From assembly GCA_002179805.1 (NCBI GenBank), contig NAVB01000033.1, positions 98,973 through 162,972 of the forward strand: DNA of 64,000 nt. The letters run 5' to 3'. Source of the DNA: Acanthamoeba lenticulata. Lineage: Eukaryota > Discosea > Longamoebia > Acanthamoebidae. The notes under the pieces were generated by a model. It saw nothing but the letters and a program-made list of their open reading frames with translations, did not search any database and was not told the DNA's origin. Every line of letters begins with the position of its first letter. Position 1 is the first letter of the stretch. Of the stretch, positions 20,501-31,582 are shown piece after piece. Both the position numbers and the translations under genes were made by a program.

Positions 20501-23500
20501 AGCCGCGCCCTCCAACGCTACTGCCCGATCCCGCTCCTTAGGCCGCCTCAACCGCCCCCCATCGTCGTCCAAGCCGCGGCCGAAGCGGCTGGCGAGCGTC
20601 GACCGCCGCCTTCGACGCGCACCTGCGCTCCAACTGGCCCGGAGGTCTTGTACGGCGCCCCTTCCTGGCACTGCGCACATGCGATTCGGCTGACCGCGTG
20701 GCTCAATGGGCGATGGCAGGGATACGCTGTTGCACACCCAAGTGGAGGATGAGTCTGGCGGGGCTACGTTTGCGCGTACGCCGCTGCGCGTGCGCCGCCC
20801 GGCATCATGCGGTCGGCACGCTGACGAAGATGACTTGACCGCCATGTCAGTTGATGCCTCGCCCGTCGATCTGGCCCGTCTCGCAACGCAGCCGCCCACA
20901 CCCGCCAGAGCGAGCTCGCGTTCGCCTGGCCGCGCGGCAGCGGTGGAACCCAGACCGGAGGCTGTGCCTCAGCGCCCCGAGACATGCGCGGCAACTGGTT
21001 CGCCAGCCGAACCGGGCGCTCGAGCAAAGGCGGCCGCACGAGCACCGCGGACGAGCGAGGCCATCGCGCAGCTGCACCAGGTCACGTCCTACAGCACGCT
21101 CTTCTCGGTCTACTGCTGCCGCTACCGGCAGGTGGCCTCGTTCGTCAAGGCCGTGCTGGCCTACCTGCTCCCGCCGGCCCTGTGGGGTTCGCCCCACAAC
21201 ATCAAGGTCCTTGCCAGGGGTTCGCTTTCACCAGCATTCTTTCACATTCCTGCTCGACGTCCCGCCTCACCGAGACGCAACCCCGTGCAGGAGTCGATCA
21301 GTTTGTGCGGCTGCGACGACACGACCGCTACTCGATCCACTCGGCCATGGCGGGCCTCCGGGTACATCACCCCACTTCTCGCTCTAGCAACTCGTATTTG
21401 GACTTACACTTGTGGGCGGGGACGGCAGCTGAGGGACATGGCGTGGCTGCGTGGAGTACGCCGGAGCTATGGGGACAAGCAGCGCCTCGTGCAGCGCTTG
21501 GTCGGGTGCGTTCAACCCATGTTTAGATCATTTTTATATTTATTTATTTCTAATCCTTTTTTTGTTGCTTTTTTTTGTGAAGCTGGACGTTCTCGCAGAT
21601 CATCATCCCGCTGTTGCGGATCCACTTCTACGTGACCGAGAGCGGCCAATACGGGTACTTGCTCTTCTGTCGGCGTCGTCAGCCCCAGGGGCTAATTTCG
21701 TCTCCTCTCATGCGTTTCTTCTTCTCTTTGTGACACAGCAAACGCGTCTTCTACTACCGAAAGCCCGTGTGGGCGCACATCTACCGGCTTGCCATGTCCG
21801 AGTTTCGCCAGACGGGCGTGTTCTCGCAGATCCCTTCCGTGCGTGGCCATCACCACAGCAATAACCACTCCCCTGCGCTCTGGCCACAGGGAATAGGCTC
21901 ATGGAAGAACATTTCTCTCCCTCTAGGACGAGGCGAAACGGCTTCTTGTGGCGCCTGGCCGGCAGCTGGGCTTCTCCTTTATCCGGTTCCTGCCCAAGAG
22001 TGGCGGCGTGCGTCCCATCGTCAACCTCACTCGCAGGCCCACGCACCACGCCGCCGTCTCTGTGCTCGACGCCGATGGTGCGTTTAACGTGAATCTCTGG
22101 CTGTGACATCACCTCTTTGGAGAGCTTGGCTTGACGACTCCTATTTCCGCGCGCGCACGCAGAGCTCCGTGGCACGACCTCGCGCGCCCCGTCGTACAAG
22201 GTGACGGCGGCCTACGTGGCCGACCGCACCAACAAGAAGACTGAATGGAGCATCAACAACATCCTCAAGCCCGCCTTCTACATCCTGCGCCATGCCAAGG
22301 TGGAGTTCTCCTTCTTCTCCTCTTTCCTGCTTTGTGCTGACGTCAGCAATTGTTTGGTGGACGCCCCAGCACGAGAGACCGGAGCTGCTGGGCGCGTCGG
22401 TCTTTAGCTACAACGACGTCTACGTGCGGCTGTCCACCTTCCTCAACGAGCTGCGCCAGGCGCATCCCAAGCGGAAGCGGCTGCCGCGGCTCTACTTTGT
22501 GAGCATGGACATCAAGAGCTGCTTCAACAACCTCAACCAGCGCAAGGTCTACGAGGTCGTCGACAAGCTGCTCAAGGACCACGAACACCTCGTCTACCGC
22601 GTCAACACCCACGTACCAGTTCCCACCCTCCGGTACGTCACAAAACAAAACAAAACAAAATTAATTTCTTAAGAAAAGAATTGCAATAATATTGATTCAT
22701 TTTTTATCATGGCAGGCGGATCGTGTCCCGGGCCGAGGCACAGGTGATGCCCCTTGACGAGCTGCCGCAGGCCTACGCCTTTGCCAAGAAGCTGGCCGAG
22801 CACCGCAAAGATTCCATCATCACCGACCAGGTGCGGCGTTGGCGTTGGTCTGTCTGTCTGGTGCGATCCATCAACTCACGGAATAACCACGCCACTAGGT
22901 AGTGCACATCAGCATGGAGAAGCAGGAGACCATGGAGCTGCTCAAGCAGCACCTCTTTGACAACCTCGTGGTGGACCGCATGGGCGGCTCGCCCCGGTTC
23001 TACCGCCAGACCAAGGCATGTCCTCTCCCCCCTCCACCTGTTCTTGCTCCCACAATCGCTTACATAGGAACCACGTAATCATATGGCAGGGCATTGCGCA
23101 AGGCTCGGTCCTGTCCACGCTCCTGTGCTCGCTCGTGTTTGGCGACCTGGAGAACAGCTGCTTCAAGCACCTCCCGTGGGACAGCCGCTCCCTGCCCACC
23201 TTCTACACGTACACCATCGCCTTCCCTTCATGATGACAATGGGCGGCCACTCGAGCTGATGATGCGGCCTCTCGAACTTATCGCCTGGCTTGGACTTGCA
23301 TTACTCCAGGCCGTCGCCCAACACGAGCGGATGTAACCATTCGATCTCGGCCACGCCCGCGAACGACGAGCCCTCGGGCCAGCAGACGCAGGCCTCCCAG
23401 CAACAACAACAGCAACAATCGACCGCGCAGGGCGTGCTGGCGCGGCTGATCGACGACTTCCTCTTCATCACGACCAACATCAAGATGGCCAAGCGCTTCG

Positions 23501-24511
23501 TGCTGGACATGCACAAGGGCTATCCGAGCCACGGATGCACGGTCAACACGCGCAAGACCCAACTCAACTTTGATATGTCAGTCGACGGCCAGTCACTCAA
23601 CAACGTCGCCAGCGGCCGCGCCTCCTCCTCCTCCTCCTCCTCCTCTGGTAAGTCTTTGCCTTCTCTTAGCTTTTTGTATTTGTTTTCGCTTTCGCTTTCG
23701 CTTTATCCGTTGTTTGTGGTCCTGACTGCTGACGACTCAGCAGATCCAGTCCTGTCATGGTGCGGTCTCCTGATCAACACACGCACGCTGCAGATACGAG
23801 CCGACTACACGCGCTACGAGGGCACCTGTACGTGTTCTGTCTCTGCGCTTCTCTTGCATGTGTGATTGGCTGCTGAATAAACTTGTTTGTGTGGTGGAGC
23901 GCAGATATTGTGGAGCAGCTGACCACCGGCGGCGGTGGCGGACGCAAGCTGTGGGCCGCCATCATGCAAGCGGTCAAACCCAAGTGCCACCCGCTGCTGC
24001 TCGACAGCCGCATCAACCTGCCCAAGGGCGTCGCGCTCAACATCTACCAGGCTTTCCTCATGTGCGCCATCAAGTTCTATTGCCACGTCAAGGCCATGCC
24101 CCGCGGGGCCGACCAAAATCCGGCCTTTTTCCTCGGTACTCGCTTGTCGATGTGTTGTGGGTTCATGGCCGACGCTCTCTCACACGAACATCTCCTCTCG
24201 CAGGCGTGATCTTTGATGTCATCCGGTACATGTGGATGCTCGCCAAGGCACGCACGACTTGCGCCCTCGCCCGCGAGATGGACTGCAAGTTCTCCCTCTC
24301 GCGCCAGGAAGTCCTCTGGCTGGGCTATCGTGCGTTCGTGGCCGTGTTGCGGACGAAGCAGACGCGGTTCGCGCCGCTCCTTCCACCGCTCTCGGCCAAG
24401 ATTCGCCAGCTCTGGCGCTCGTCGTTGCGGTACCACAACAAGGTCCGCCAACGTCTGGCCTACGCCACCGACCCGCACAACTCCGAAGTCTTCAAGCTCA
24501 TTCGCTACTAA
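17528..24511 (+). CDS. TERT: Telomerase reverse transcriptase TERT
   Basis: Catalytic subunit of telomerase, which extends telomeres from an RNA template. Start ATG 17528; exon 1 ends at 17630 and exon 2 begins at 17767 in phase. The N-terminal TEN region shows FPSCRTLHQFLLRYKDLPGA, RHLLAKGYRK and WETLLSRIGDVLMTHLLMH. A very long Lys/Arg/Glu-rich, then SPSPSP-rich insertion (about 18790-20000) follows. The TRBD motifs come next: SRIFYANP, LNLVGCTKMGARRLLREIF, QRYCPIPLL, and the T motif KAVLAYLLPPALWGSPHN. The RT motifs follow: 1/2 (FSFIRFLPKSGGVRPIVNL), A with its Asp (LYFVSMDIKSCFNN), B' (GIAQGSVLSTLLCS), C with the Asp pair (LARLIDDFLFIT), D (TVNTRKTQLNF) and E (SWCGLLINTRTLQI). The C-terminal extension ends ...SEVFKLIRY. 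A Gln-rich loop separates B' and C. There are many introns of 60-120 nt; the junction near 18115-18180 was not resolved. Confidence 0.96.
19630..19765. repeat. Ser-Pro dipeptide-coding microsatellite in TERT
   Basis: Hexamer-like units of the TCGCCG/TCACCG type encode an SPSPSP tract inside the TERT linker insertion. Confidence 0.75.
22335..22348. promoter_or_regulatory. Perfect 14-bp CRE-type Maf recognition element in a TERT intron
   Basis: TGCTGACGTCAGCA is a full palindrome, identical to the core of the site at 5604-5619. It lies within a short intron upstream of the exon encoding HERPELLGASVFSY, about 20-50 nt before the acceptor. Confidence 0.45.
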
Positions 24512-24862
24512 GCGGAGATGAGAGCGAGCAAAGGGGAGCTGATGAGCAACCAAGTCACAGCAGAACAGCACGCAAGTTGACCAGAAATGTATGGAATGTT
24601 AGACGTGGCAATTCGGGAGAAAAACAGCCGAAAAAGTGTACGACTATTATGTGGGCCGGAGGCAGAGCGACGAGATGCGGATTGGAATCCACGCTAAAGG
24701 TAAGCCGCCTTCCGTGCTCCGCTCTGCCCTCCGCAGAAGCAGTGGAGTGTCTCGCTGCTTTGGACGCAACGAAGTAAACTACACAGACAGCGCAGCAGTC
24801 CTAAAGGAAGTGAACCCAACCAAAACAACAAGAGTGCTCTACAGTGAAGCAAAGCGAGTGGC
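24512..24862. other. Gap between TERT and the C2-domain gene
   Basis: This 351-bp stretch must hold the TERT 3' flank and the promoter/5' UTR of the C2 gene. A splice-like AAAGGTAAGC at about 24697-24706 could be a 5' UTR donor. No coding region I would support. Confidence 0.4.
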
Positions 24863-27800
24863 ATGTTCTCCACGACACGGGAACGTGAGTCGCCCGCCAG
24901 GCGGCGGAGGCGAGCCAAAGAGGACCTCGAGGCGCGGACCACCCACCTCTTGCACATCATCGAAGACCACCTCCTGCACGTCCACCCCATACGGCGCCGT
25001 CCGCGACGCAAACCCGATGGGACCGTGCCCGTCACGGTCCTGCGGGACAGCCGCGGCGGCCTTGCAGCCTCCGGCCAAGGAGGAGGAGGAGCCCTGAGGC
25101 TTAGCGCCCGACCACAGGCGTCGATGCCGCCTGCGCCGGATAGCGCCAAGGGCAAGGAGAAGATGTCGGCAAGCCACGCTATCATCAGCGCCAAGGGGAG
25201 CATGAGTGCGTCGGCGTCTTCCTCGTCTCAGTTGGTCCTCCCAGTGTGCCACGTAAGCGAAATGGTCGAATGCGTGGATCAGCTCAACCAACTCTGGGAG
25301 CGCGTCGTCGTGTTCGACGGCAAGGAAGAGATTCAAGACATCTTCCTCGCGCATCCAGTCATCGAGGTCCTTCTTCGTCTACTCAAGCGCCACCCCGAGT
25401 CAGGTACTCTTCCTTTTCTCTTCTTCTTCCGACCTTCCATACACGCTCCGAGCTTCAATGTTGTGATGGACATGCATGTGACATCGCCCAAAAATGTGGG
25501 TCTTCTCACGTCTTCCTTCGTCGTCTTGTGCTCGTGTTCTGTTGTCGACAGCTGCGCTACACGCGCGATGTGCTCAGTTTCTGACGCCGCTTGTGACCGA
25601 GAACATGGACGCCAAGGTCCGGGTGGAGCGCGCCAAGGGCGTGAGGGTCTTTGGCCTGGCCTACCAGCAGTTTGGCCCGTGGGCTCGCGGGCCGGCCATC
25701 GTGCCCGCACAGACCACCACCACAGCTGCCGCAGCAGCAGACACAGCCACAGCCCCAGCGCGGCCGATCCTGTTTGATAGCGGCGGAAGCGGGCAGCAGG
25801 CGATCCTGGCCGACTGCATGGCCCAGGTTGTGGCCTCGGCCGCTGCCGCTGACGCATCCACTGCCACCTCCAACGCGCCTGCCCACGGCGCCGCCATAGG
25901 GCGGCCTGATGGCGTCGTCATTGTCGACGGGGATGGAGTCGAGCTGGAGAAGCTGGCCGCCGAGCGAGAGGCCAAGGATGCGGCCGACGTCCGCGACATC
26001 CGGGTCATGCTCGAGAAGCACGCCGCCTTCGACACCATCCGCAACTTCTTCTTCGCCCTCACCAAGTCCATCGCAACCCGCGCCTCCCAGTATCCCGACG
26101 AGGTACATTTTTTTGACAATTTATTCCAAATTTTTGCAATTAATTGTTTGAAAATTGTTTTGAATTTGACAAAAAAAAAAAAAACAAAACAAAAAACAGG
26201 AGAGGTACCTGAGGAGGCTGAAGGCCAAGGTGAACAAGGTGATGTTCAGGCCACAGCTGATCGAGCGACGCCTGGTGCTGCTGCATCGGCACATCCTGGG
26301 GTCGTCGGCGCTGTGGGGCGGCATCCAGTCCGAGTACGACAAGATGCGGAAGGAGTTCTCCAACCTCCACTTTGTCTCGCTCCCTACGGGCCACATCGAC
26401 TCGCGCCTCCTCCCCAGCGACTCGCAGGCCTCGCAGCTCAACCTGCTTTACCACCAGCAGCGATTGGCCGACTCGGCCGACATGTCGCTCATGTCCTCCT
26501 CGCCGCCGACAGGCGGCAGCAGCATCAAAGCCGGCGACAGCGGCCTCAAGAACAGCGGCAGCGACATCAAGAGCAGCGGCAGCGGAATTAAGAACAGCGG
26601 CAGCGGCATCAAGAGCAGCGGCAGCGGCATCCAAGGCCGGCGCGAGGCCGCCGAGCGCGAGAATCAGAGGCGTCTCGCTCGGAATGTACGTTCTCAGGAG
26701 GGATTCAAAGGCTCAAACACACACATATACGCACACAAATGCTGATGCGTGCGCGTGATGGACCCACAGAAAACCAAAGAGTTGGAGCGGGCCGAGATCC
26801 GCGAGCAGAAGCTCGAGCAGGTGCTGTGCCACGTGCAGCTGCTCGAAGTGCGCATCGACAAGCTCGCGCCGGAGCTGGACGAAGACGGCTTCCTCATCCG
26901 CGAACGCAACCCCTTTGTCGTCATCCAGCAGTGGCGCTGGAAGGACCCGCCCGGCAGGTGCGCTTTTTTCTCATTCTTCTCTCTTTTCCCGATTGGCGCA
27001 TCTGTTTTCGACCGAAAGACCAATCACCATTCCCCCGTGTTCCGTGCGTTGTGCAGGAGTCGTCCAGCGCTGTGGAAGAGCACGATCGAGCGGAACAACC
27101 AGTCGCCCGTGTGGAACCTGCGGCCGCTGGGCCACAAGGAGAGCGGCCTGGTGCTCGCGCCACAGGCCAGCCGGCGCTACAAGTTGCGGCGCGCGCTGTC
27201 GGGCTTCGTCTACAGCCGCAACCCGATCGCCAAGGCCATCAGCCACTTCCAGCTGTGGCGCAAGAAGCGCAAGGCCGCGCACAAGAAGAAAAAGGCCGAG
27301 GCCTTTAGCACCACGCGCGCTGTGGGCGTGGCCAACGACTACAACGTGGCCGGGGGCGAGCACAAGCGCAAGGCCGCCAAGCACAGGCGGCACCATCACG
27401 AGCCCGAGTGCGCGCACGATCAACTGCACCAGATGCACCACTACCAGCACCACCACGACCCCTCGCAGCTGCCCAAGCGCGTCAAGCGCTACGTCAAGGA
27501 GCACCACGAAAAGCACGCCGAGGAGCCGCCCGACCCAGCGATCACGACCGTCGTGCGCGACATGCACGCGCGATTCCGCGCGCGGTTCTTTCCGCCGCTT
27601 AAGGTGGCGGTCTACGACTGGGTGGCGACCGACCGGCAGGACTACCTCGGCCGCGTCGAGATCGACCCGGCCGTCGTGTACCTGCTCCAGCGCGAGGTCG
27701 TCGAGGGCCGCCGCCGCGCCGTGGCCGCGTCGATGCTGATGTCGACAGACTCCGGCACGATGACCACCGCGGGCCTGGCGCAGGCCAACGCGCAGGACGT

Positions 27801-28914
27801 GGCCCACGAGGACGCCCGGCGGAGGCAGTTCACCAATCGGGGCCGGCGCGGCAGTTTCCTGCGCGAGATGATCGACACCGACCAGGAGACGGACGAGGAC
27901 GAGGAGTCCTTCTACGACGAGTACGAGGCGCAACTCATGCACGAGGTCGACGTAGGACGGGACGAGGACCAGAAGGACCACAGGGATCACAAAGATCACA
28001 CGGACCACAAGGACGCGCAGCACGAAGAGGAGCGAGAGGACGAGGGCAAGAAGAAAAAGAGTGAAAACGACAAGCCACGAAAGAACGAAAGCGACAAAGA
28101 GGAGAAGGAAGAGGAAAAGAGGGTGGAAGACAAGGAGGAAGAGCAGGAGGCCGACGCAGAAGACGAAGCGGCCAGCCGGCGCAACGAGCGCGAGCGCGTC
28201 GAGGAGCGCGAAAATATTCGACGCGAGGCCGGCTCGCCCGAGACGCTCGATCACCGCCAGCCTCCGCCGCAGACGGTACAGGAGCACGAGGAGAAGCTCG
28301 AGATCGAGCACGAGCAGAGGCCTGAGCCCGCGCACGAGCCTGAGCCCGCGCACGAGCACCAGCACGAGCCTGAGCACGAGCAGGGGCAGCATCAGCCTCA
28401 TCAGCCCGAGCCAGCCAAGGCTGCTGTCCCGAACGGCGCCGACGACGAGAAAACGACCCGAAGACGGCAGAGGCGAGAAGCCGAGCGGGAGCGCAGGGAA
28501 AAGCGCGAGACCGAGAAGAGGGACCGCGAAGAGAAGAAAAAGAAAGTGGAGGAGCGGAAGCGGCGCACGCGCAGGATGAGCAAGGTGGGACTCGACCCAG
28601 ACGCCGCGGTGCTCGAGGACGACGCGGATTTCAAGCGGTGCCAGGAGCAGGAGCGGGCCAAGTGCCAGGTGGATGAAGTCCAGGAGTGGGAGAAGGGCAT
28701 CACCGTCGTGCTGCCGCTCTACGCCGGCGAGCAGGAGCGCAACACGCCCGGCCTCGAGCGGCACCATGCGGGCATCTGTGGACATATCAGCGTCACGCTG
28801 TCCGTCTCACCGCCGCACTGGGCCGGCGACTGCCCCACTATCGCCCAGCAGCCCGCGCCCATCGAGTCGAAAGGGGCTGCCCAGATGCCTGTACCGACCT
28901 ACCCAGCCTTCTGA
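24863..28914 (+). CDS. C2-domain protein with a large charged insertion in the C2 fold
   Basis: A predicted membrane- or Ca2+-responsive protein. ATG at 24863; introns interrupt at about 25405-25553, 26103-26198, 26685-26769 and 26957-27056. The N-terminal half is helical (VSEMVECVDQLNQLWERVVV, KEEIQDIFLAHPVIEVLLRLL). It is followed by a helical region (NFFFALTKSIATRASQYPDE, KVMFRPQLIERRLVLLHRHI) and Gly/Ser/Lys repeats (near 26520-26636). Then the C2 elements begin: VRIDKLAP-like strand, NPFVVIQQWRWKDP, WKSTIERNNQSPVWNLRPL. A basic/His-rich block follows, then the next C2 strand KVAVYDWVATDRQDYLGRVE. About 350 residues of very acidic and His-rich sequence intervene before GHISVTLSVSPPHWAG near the end. 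The order matches a C2 domain with two long loop insertions. No enzyme motif is seen. Confidence 0.65.
26520..26636. repeat. Short tandem repeats encoding SGSGIK-type units
   Basis: Five to six imperfect units of about 21 nt encode the SGSGIKSS/NSGSGIK pattern within the C2-domain protein. They look like a flexible linker grown by slippage. Confidence 0.75.
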
Positions 28915-29116
28915 TGAGGCCCCTTCACGCTACGAACAAATCGACTCAATTATATTTGGAAATCGAGACCTATTTATCGCAGGCTTGTGCAAATAAGGTT
29001 TGGCCCAAAGAAAAAAGAAAACAGAAAATTGATACTTCTACAACGTTACACACACTCGCTTCCTACGGAGTGAGCTTGGTGCCGTTTGCTGTTGCAACGA
29101 GGGATCCTTTGGCAAC

Positions 29117-31549
29117 ATGCGGATTATTCGTTTGCTTTTAGTGCTTTGTTTCTTGGGCTTCTTGTTCAATGGATACCGCATGATGCTCTCCCGTACGAAG
29201 CAGCAGACGGACACGAAGGACTCTCACCCTCTTTGGAACAGCGTTCTGTCCGGAGACGAGGAGACACCAGCAGAGGTGAATGACCAGGCCACATTCCGAA
29301 GGGTGACACCAATCGGTCTGGAGGAAGATGAGCCGCCCATCTGGGCCACGCAAGTTGAGTGCCAACAGCGCGGCACCCTGTGCCAGTACACGAACCTCTG
29401 CTATGATGGAGAAGCCGTGCGTACCTCTCTCTGTTGTACACTTTCCTGCTGGTAAAATTGCTGTTGTTGCCTGCTTATGCGTTTAAACCCAGTTGATACT
29501 GCTGGTCGACGACACCCACGTACCACCTGAGGCTAAGGTGCAGGAACTCACGATTGCTCAGGAACAAGGATATACGACTTACGATGGCACGACTTCACCA
29601 GCCCCATTTAAACTAATGAATCGTTAGCTTACATAATAGGAACACATGCAGACAGCCATCCGTTCACGGACAACATCACCATCACACCACGCAACCAGCG
29701 ACTACCCTTCCGAACAATGCCAGCGTCGCAGGTGTTTGGGGAAGACGTTTTCAATCTGCCTTTCATGACCGACTCACCGACGCGGGTCACAGATGAGGTG
29801 CGCCGTCTCGAATAGAGAGGGAGTCCTCTGGACCACTAAGATGCTCTATCGTTTTTTCACCAGATGCTGGCCAAGGGGCCTGCCGTGGTGTGGCTGCCAG
29901 GCACTGTTACTGTCCACGGCAATGGCACGTGTTCGCACCGGAGGCATTGATTAGAGGGCTAACACTTCCCTCTTCTTTGTGTCTTAAAAGATATGTGGCG
30001 AGGCGCATGCTACAATCTGTACCACTGGTAGGACAAGCTACACGTGTTGGGATAAAGTTTAACATCACACTACGCTTCTTTTACAGGGCGGTGGGGACGC
30101 TTCCTCTGTGGATAGCGCAATTCCACAATCGCACGAGGGCGCACGTCAGTGCTCACTATCTGGCGTACAACTCCAGCGGCTCTCTTGACTACCGCCCATA
30201 CAGAGCCGTTCCTGAAGCAGGCTTGCTCCCGCCAATGGACTACATCATAAGTGCGCCCCCCTTCCATCTCTTCCATTTGCGCCTGTGATTGCTAACATGC
30301 GTCGCACAGGCTTGTGTGGAAGGTCGGGCTACCCGTGGACAGACGACCTGCTTCGGTCCGTGAAGCCCAACAGCACCAAGATCTTGTGGCAGCGCAACCT
30401 TGGGTACTTCGCTTGCCTGCACACATATGGGAAGAGCAAAGCGAGCTTACCAGAACGCTTTGCTGGGCGTAGCATGCGCAATCCAGAAGACGGGATCGTT
30501 GAGCCAGGCGAGCACGACCTCTGGACCGGCGCAAGCCAGATTCTGGCTACCGAGGAGGGCAACCTGGGCCTTGCTCCAGGGAAGAGGATCCTCTGCGCCA
30601 AGCGAGCGACCGTGATGTCGTACCGCTACACATTGTTCTCCGACGCCATGGAATGGCGAGCATTCCGAGCCAACGTACTTGTCATGCTCCCTGCTTCAGC
30701 TTTTAGGTGCTTGTTCACACCCGAGAATGCAGGTGTTGAACTACCTGGGGCATCCTGAGCTGGCGCGGATGATGAAGCCGGCTCCACTGGTCGTCTTCAA
30801 GACGTCCGGCCGTGACCTCACGAACATGGACGGTACGACAGCGTTGTAGCGAGTTAGTTGATCGCAAGGTCCAAGCCCCTTACTTGCCGGCCTCTCTCGT
30901 GAGTGTAGAGCTGGTCGAGGTGTGCAGGCGCTACACGACGTGCGAGAAGGCCACCTTCTGGGACCAGTTCATCTCCTTCGAGACGCAAGTGACCGAGGTG
31001 GCGCGCGCGGGTATCTTTGTGGGCGTGCACGGCGCCGGGATGGCCAACGGCATGTGGCTCCCACCAGGAGGAGCGATTGTCGAGTTGTTCCCCTACAAGT
31101 GGTGGCCCGACATGTTCCGCATGATGGTGCCGCGCACCTTCACTCCCTCCACTCTGACGATCCATCCTCACCACGTTCGCCCACAGGCGGCAGAGATGCG
31201 CATCGCGTACTTCATGGTGACGACGTACGAGCGACCAGCCAAGGTGTCTGAACAGGTGTGCATCGATGCCGCTGCGCCTGAGTTCACTCGTATGCTCCCC
31301 CTCCCTCTCCCCACTTCATTGCCCTCCATCACTCGCACATGTGAACGTCAACTAAATTCTTGGCGAGCAGGCGGGAACTGCGCACACGGATCCAAGTACG
31401 AGCCGTTCCGCATCGACCCACGCGTGTTCGAGCGCACCTTGGTCGACGCCCTCCAAACCATCGGCGTCAACGCCATCCCGATCGAAGAGTCTCCTTCGGC
31501 CCCTGCTCCTCCCGCCCAGTCAAAAAAAGGGAGAAAAACAGTCGAATAA
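29117..31549 (+). CDS. GT61-family (DUF563) glycosyltransferase, type II membrane protein
   Basis: Predicted Golgi/ER glycosyltransferase. The ATG at 29117 is followed at once by a signal anchor (IIRLLLVLCFLGFLFNG, residues about 3-19), a Thr/Glu-rich stem, then the luminal domain. Family hallmarks: NLYHWAVGTLPLW-like region near 30020-30110; GLCGRSGYPWTDDLL; RILCAKRATVMSYRY; LVVFKTSGRDLTN; and the conserved block AGIFVGVHGAGMANGMWLPP followed by GAIVELFPYKW. These match the C-terminal core of GT61 enzymes (EOGT, plant xylan arabinosyl/xylosyltransferases). The acceptor sugar cannot be deduced. Several introns are clear (for example GTGCGCC to CGCACAG near 30252-30310), but the exon links between about 29560 and 29990 are not resolved. 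It converges on the PIP-box gene with only 33 nt between stops. Confidence 0.85.
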
Positions 31550-31582
31550 AACGCACCCGCGCGAAGAAGCCAACATACAGTT

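Noticed and set aside
26971..28785. 604-residue minus-strand frame opposite the C2-domain gene
   Set aside because: Leu/Val/Arg-rich shadow of Glu/Asp/Lys codons. The plus strand carries the C2 strands and consistent introns.
29630..29660. A 29-nt intron in the GT61 gene (GTTAGC to ATGCAG)
   Set aside because: It would keep phase but is shorter than every other intron seen here (57 nt or more), so the exon link is left unresolved.
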